Source: Populus alba (taxonomy: Eukaryota; Streptophyta; Magnoliopsida; Malpighiales; Salicaceae). Taken from it: a stretch of DNA of 64,000 bases. Every line of letters begins with the position of its first letter. Positions within the stretch are counted from its first letter, which is position 1. The notes under the pieces are model-generated. The model did no database searches. It was not told the origin of the DNA and worked only from the letters and a program-made list of their open reading frames with translations. Location of the stretch: assembly GCF_005239225.2 (NCBI RefSeq), contig NC_133296.1, positions 6,634,001 to 6,698,000 on the forward strand. Reading direction: 5' to 3'. Made by a program: the position numbers and the translations under genes. Positions 61,092 through 64,000 of this stretch are shown here, one piece after another.

Positions 61092-61640
61092 ATGGACACC
61101 ACTCTTGAAAAGTTGAAAAGGTATTTTCCCGCTTTGCCTCCACATGCGATTAATAAAATTTACCGTGCTAGGTGTGCAAGATTGAGGTTGTTAATGAATC
61201 ATGGAATTCCTGAAGATATCCGTTGGTTAATTGAAGCAAAGGTTCGATTATCAGGTGAGTCATCCAATTCTTTCATTTCACACATGCCTGGAACAGGTAA
61301 AAGCACTTTTGCAAAGAAACGTCGTGCAAAACGACTGAAAGTCTGTCATCGATGTGCCAGATGGACTTGTAATACGACATGTCTTTCTTTAGGAATGGTA
61401 TCTGTAAACCGTGAAGATAAAATACAATTCATTAAGGATGGCCTGAGTAAGGGGTCTTTAGATAATCTTTTGTTGACCCTTGAGACGCATCCTAGTGGAG
61501 ATGTGCATCGTGTAATTCATGATTTATGGCCACAATTCCATAAAGAACATGATCGACTTAGTCTTGGGAATCTGACTAAAAAAGACCCTGTTTGCCAGTT
61601 TTTAAGAAAACTGGATGGGAAGCCTATCCCCGACCCATAG
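61092..61640 (+). CDS. Cysteine-rich basic cargo ORF, similar in motif order to plant-virus nucleic-acid-binding proteins
   Basis: Intact, 182 residues from ATG at 61092. Residues 1-56 are helical with RYFPALPPHAI and MNHGIPEDIRWLIEAKVRLS. A short hydroxyl-rich stretch follows, then a basic run at 75-84 (KKRRAKRLKV) and directly the cysteines C85, C88, C93 and C97 (C-x2-C-x4-C-x3-C), then GMVSVN at 101-106 and FIKDG at 113-117. This order (Arg/Lys run, CxxC, second Cys pair, G-x2-S-x-N, FI-x2-G) is that of the small nucleic-acid-binding proteins of carlaviruses and vitiviruses, several of which suppress RNA silencing, though the Cys spacing here is shorter. The C-terminal part (GSLDNLLLTLETHPSGDVHR onwards) I do not recognise. 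It lies 0.2 kb after the integrase remnant and 0.25 kb before the LOG gene. Homology is an inference from motifs only. Confidence 0.7.
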   Translation: MDTTLEKLKRYFPALPPHAINKIYRARCARLRLLMNHGIPEDIRWLIEAKVRLSGESSNSFISHMPGTGKSTFAKKRRAKRLKVCHRCARWTCNTTCLSLGMVSVNREDKIQFIKDGLSKGSLDNLLLTLETHPSGDVHRVIHDLWPQFHKEHDRLSLGNLTKKDPVCQFLRKLDGKPIPDP

Positions 61641-61893
61641 AGGGCGTTTAAGCCGTTCTTGGACGTAAAACCAAGGGAAGATGTGAGCCACAATCACAAC
61701 TACCTGTACATACATGCTTTTTCAAAATAAATAATTAATAAAGAGAGAGAGAGAGAGAGAGTTTGTGAGACTACAGCTGGCCTACATATAGGTGGTATGA
61801 TTGCATTTTCACTTTTTCATCTATAAATTCTTCTCTTCCTTCCCTTCATTTCTACTCATCCCATATATTCATCAAATATAGAAGTGTGTAGAA

Positions 61894-62550
61894 ATGACAG
61901 GTTCCTCAAGTCATCATTATAAGAAATATTTTGTGTTTTCGGTGGATCCAGTTCTGGGAAAGAAAAAGAGTTTTTAGAATCAGCAAATCATCTTGGTCGG
62001 GGTACTAGCTGAGAGAAAGATTCATTTAGTGTATGGGGGAGGCAGCCTTGGGTTAATGGGAGGTGTGTCAATGGCTGCATTTTTGGGAGGCAGTCAAGTT
62101 TTGGGGGTTGTCCCCAAAGCTTTAGCAAATGGGGACATCATTGGAAAAACAATTGGAGAAGAACTACAGGTCCCAACAATGTTTGATCGACTGAATACCA
62201 TGTTTAACCATGTTGATGCCTTCATTGCCTTACCAGGTGGTCTGGGCACATTGGAAGAGATCTTTCATATTTCATCTTGGGCCCAACTGCACATTCACCA
62301 TAAACCTATAGGTTTGTTAAATGTTAATGATTTTTATGATAAGTTGCTGTCTTTCCTTGATCAAGCTGTGGAACAGGAATTTCTAACATCTTCGGCACGA
62401 CGAATCATAATCTCTGCTGCTACTGCTGAACAATTGATTGACCAACTACAATCTTTCATCCCTGTCATTGATCCCTGCATGAGTCGTCTAGATTGGTCAA
62501 CTAAGGAAAGCCGTAAAAAGCTTAGATTAGATTTGAGCCTTCATCTGTGA
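61894..62550 (+). pseudogene. LOG-type phosphoribohydrolase cargo gene of element C (5' end disrupted)
   Basis: The ATG at 61894 matches the start in element A, but three single-base insertions near 61918, 61932 and 62000 break the first 35 codons, with a stop near 61975. From 61993 the frame is clean to the stop at 62550: YGGGSLGLMGG, FDRLNTMF with the conserved Arg, PGGLGTLEE and a complete C-terminus (ARRIIISAATAEQLIDQLQS; STKESRKKLRLDLSLHL). All core motifs of the family are present; the N-terminal strand and part of the nucleotide-binding fold are not in frame. A shorter product from an internal start is conceivable but would probably lack activity. It is intronless. Confidence 0.82.
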
Positions 62551-63227
62551 AACCTTGTGTCTTTTGGTTTTATTAATAGCATATTATTTTGTTTTGTTAC
62601 TTCTTATGTTTGTTTAAGTGTGTTTCAGGTTTGTCATTGTTTGCTGTTTCAGGTGATGTCTTTTATACTCTATCTTTCTACCTTCGAACATTGAGGACAA
62701 TGTCTCGTTTTGGTTGGGGGGAGAGGGTAGTAGTTTAAAAAAAAATAAAAAAAATACTAACTTGCTAACTGTTTTTGTTATTATTAAAACCATTTGACAA
62801 AATTGTTATTAGGATGGCAGAGTATGGAATCAATTTTATTGACTCTAGAGACGCGTCTTAGTAAGTTTCATTACCAAGGTCTATCATAATACTTCTTGAA
62901 ATATTCAGGTTTACAAACTCTTACATTGTTATCACTTGATTCTGCTCCTATACTCATTTAACAAGTATTATTAAACCTTCATTTTCACACACACACTTTA
63001 ACATATGATTGTGGGTTGCACATTGGATTATTACAGTAATTATGTTCTTTTGTTGAAGGTAACAACTAAGGGTAAAGGATAGTATATAATTTGCAAAAAA
63101 AAAAAAAAAAAACACAAAAAAACAAAAAGAAAAACAAAAAAGAAAAAAAAAGAGAAAAAGAAAAAAAAAGATAGTATTGATTGATGATAATAAAACGTGG
63201 ATAAGTTTGGTTTCGTAGCCTCCATAA
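62551..63227 (+). other. Untranslated 3' region of element C
   Basis: It contains TGAGGACAATGTCTCGTTTT, a G-rich GGTTGGGGGGAGAGGG near 62711 that resembles a second polypurine tract, and a 100-base A-rich run near 63096-63170. No ORF is supported. The same region of A is at about 38070-38600. Confidence 0.6.
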
Positions 63228-63480
63228 CCTAAGCAATTAAGCCCGAAGGGGTGTTTTAACACCTAATACCCTAAAGTCAACTGACTTGGGAGCTATTGGC
63301 CCAAAGCTTGTTACATGGGTTAAGGAGAAAAGCTTAAGGGAATCAAACATTGCACTACCTACGTATTAGTATCTGCAACCCGAGTTGTTAAGCTCGTAGG
63401 GGTGTCTCAACACCTAATGCCCTAAGACCAACTGGTCTGGGAGTCATTAACCTAAAACTCGTTACATGGGTTAAAGATAC
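63228..63480 (+). repeat. Twin structured repeats of element C
   Basis: Two diverged units, about 63228-63335 and 63376-63480. Each has a hairpin GGTGT/ACACC (63250-63263; 63401-63414) and, next to it, a stem with an AACT loop: AAGTC/GACTT (63274-63287) and AGACC/GGTCT (63425-63438). In both units CCC and GGG flank this stem with a TA bulge. Three of its five pairs change together between units. Confidence 0.75.
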
Positions 63481-63799
63481 ATTGTGTTTTAAGTTGTATG
63501 TGTATATAAATAAAAAGAAAAAAAACTAATCCCAACCCAAGGAAGTTCACCTTAAACATTTGAACATAATATTGTTTTCTTCCAACAAAAGCCCCATCAT
63601 CTATGTTTTCATTGAGCACACAAAAAGAAGGTTTATTAATATCTTGTTTAAGAAGTATGAAGCAGGAATATAAATTTAATGAGAGTTTGTTTATCTGGAT
63701 AGATTAATGGAAGTTGAATGATGAATGCCTTGCTTTGTGGAACTTGCAAATTGTTTCTCTATTTTAACGCTTTAGATTACTAGGGACTTGTAATAAGCT

Positions 63800-63811
63800 G
63801 GTTGGGGGGTG
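63800..63811 (+). other. Polypurine tract of element C
   Basis: GGTTGGGGGGTG immediately precedes the 3' LTR, where plus-strand DNA synthesis would be primed. Confidence 0.75.
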
Positions 63812-64000
63812 TGATTAGTACTTAAAAGTGCATGTTTATCAAGGTTTTATATCATCATTTTGCACTTGAAGTATCAATAACTCATTAACTAAAGTATGTT
63901 TTATAATAACAAGTTTGATATTATAAGATACCTTAATTTATGGTAAATGCTCATTTTAAATGCAGGACTATCACATAAATAAAAGGATTGATTGATGAGT
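63812..64000 (+). repeat. 3' LTR of element C (first 189 bp)
   Basis: Identical by eye to 56107-56295. It runs out of the window. Confidence 0.93.

Larger units (their letters stand above)
56107..64000 (+). mobile_element. Athila-like element C, non-autonomous, with cargo genes (3' LTR cut by window end)
   Basis: Order: 5' LTR 56107-57662, tRNA-Asp primer-binding site, gag-protease, integrase remnant without RT, RNase H or DDE core, cysteine-rich ORF, LOG-type gene, twin hairpin repeats, polypurine tract, and a 3' LTR from 63812. The 189 bases of 3' LTR present match the 5' LTR with no difference that I can see, so the insertion is young compared with A and B. Confidence 0.92.

Noticed and set aside
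61286..61310. Walker A (P-loop) ATPase motif in the cysteine-rich ORF (MPGTGKST)
   Set aside because: The first Gly of GxxxxGK[ST] is missing (His at that place), and no Walker B or other ATPase motif follows in this short protein.
62954..63262. Minus-strand ORFs rich in Phe
   Set aside because: They are translations of the A-rich run in the 3' region of element C and have no counterpart in element A.

Overview
The window looks like nuclear DNA from a woody eudicot, most likely poplar (Populus, Salicaceae). That assignment is an inference from the very AT-rich intergenic DNA, the plant gene families, and one MITE-like family that recurs at least eight times. There are no bacterial-style operons, CRISPR arrays or rRNA/tRNA genes that I can support. 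Two runs of exactly 500 N (29242-29741 and 47686-48185) are assembly gaps.

Layout. (1) 1-6528, minus strand: an MSL10-type mechanosensitive channel gene, apparently intact but cut by the window start. (2) 7.5-8.6 kb: a broken CYP716-like cytochrome P450. (3) 9.5-13.8 kb: a decayed Ty1/copia element holding a 949-bp hAT-type element with a perfect 8-bp target duplication. (4) 14-28 kb: mostly transposon debris, including two related CACTA (En/Spm) fragments, a 1.19-kb hAT remnant and several MITEs and tandem repeats. (5) 30.0-32.1 kb: an uncharacterised Ser/Pro-rich plant gene with an apparent frameshift. (6) 33.6-35.9 kb: a palindrome made of two inverted copies of an RNA polymerase subunit RPB8-like pseudogene. 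(7) 36-64 kb: three copies (A, B, C) of one Athila-like Ty3/gypsy family. A and B lie in the two arms of a large inverted repeat of about 7.5 kb per arm, which also carries two convergent, decayed copies of the MSL10-like gene. C is inserted into B.

The most interesting part is the cargo of the Athila-like family. Where Athila elements usually have an env-like region, between pol and the 3' LTR, elements A and C both carry two extra genes. The first is a 182-codon basic, cysteine-rich ORF whose motif order resembles the nucleic-acid-binding proteins of plant betaflexiviruses. The second is an intronless LOG-type (cytokinin riboside 5'-monophosphate phosphoribohydrolase) gene. Downstream, two diverged hairpin units show compensatory base changes just before the polypurine tract. 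Element C lacks reverse transcriptase and the integrase core, yet the 189 bp of its 3' LTR inside the window match its 5' LTR exactly, so it probably moved recently using enzymes made by another copy.

Order of events read from the sequence: the Athila-like element inserted in exon 2 of an MSL10-like gene copy; it lost a segment from mid-LTR to the end of protease; the whole block was duplicated in inverted orientation; C then inserted into B. The intact MSL gene at 1-6528 keeps the empty insertion site.
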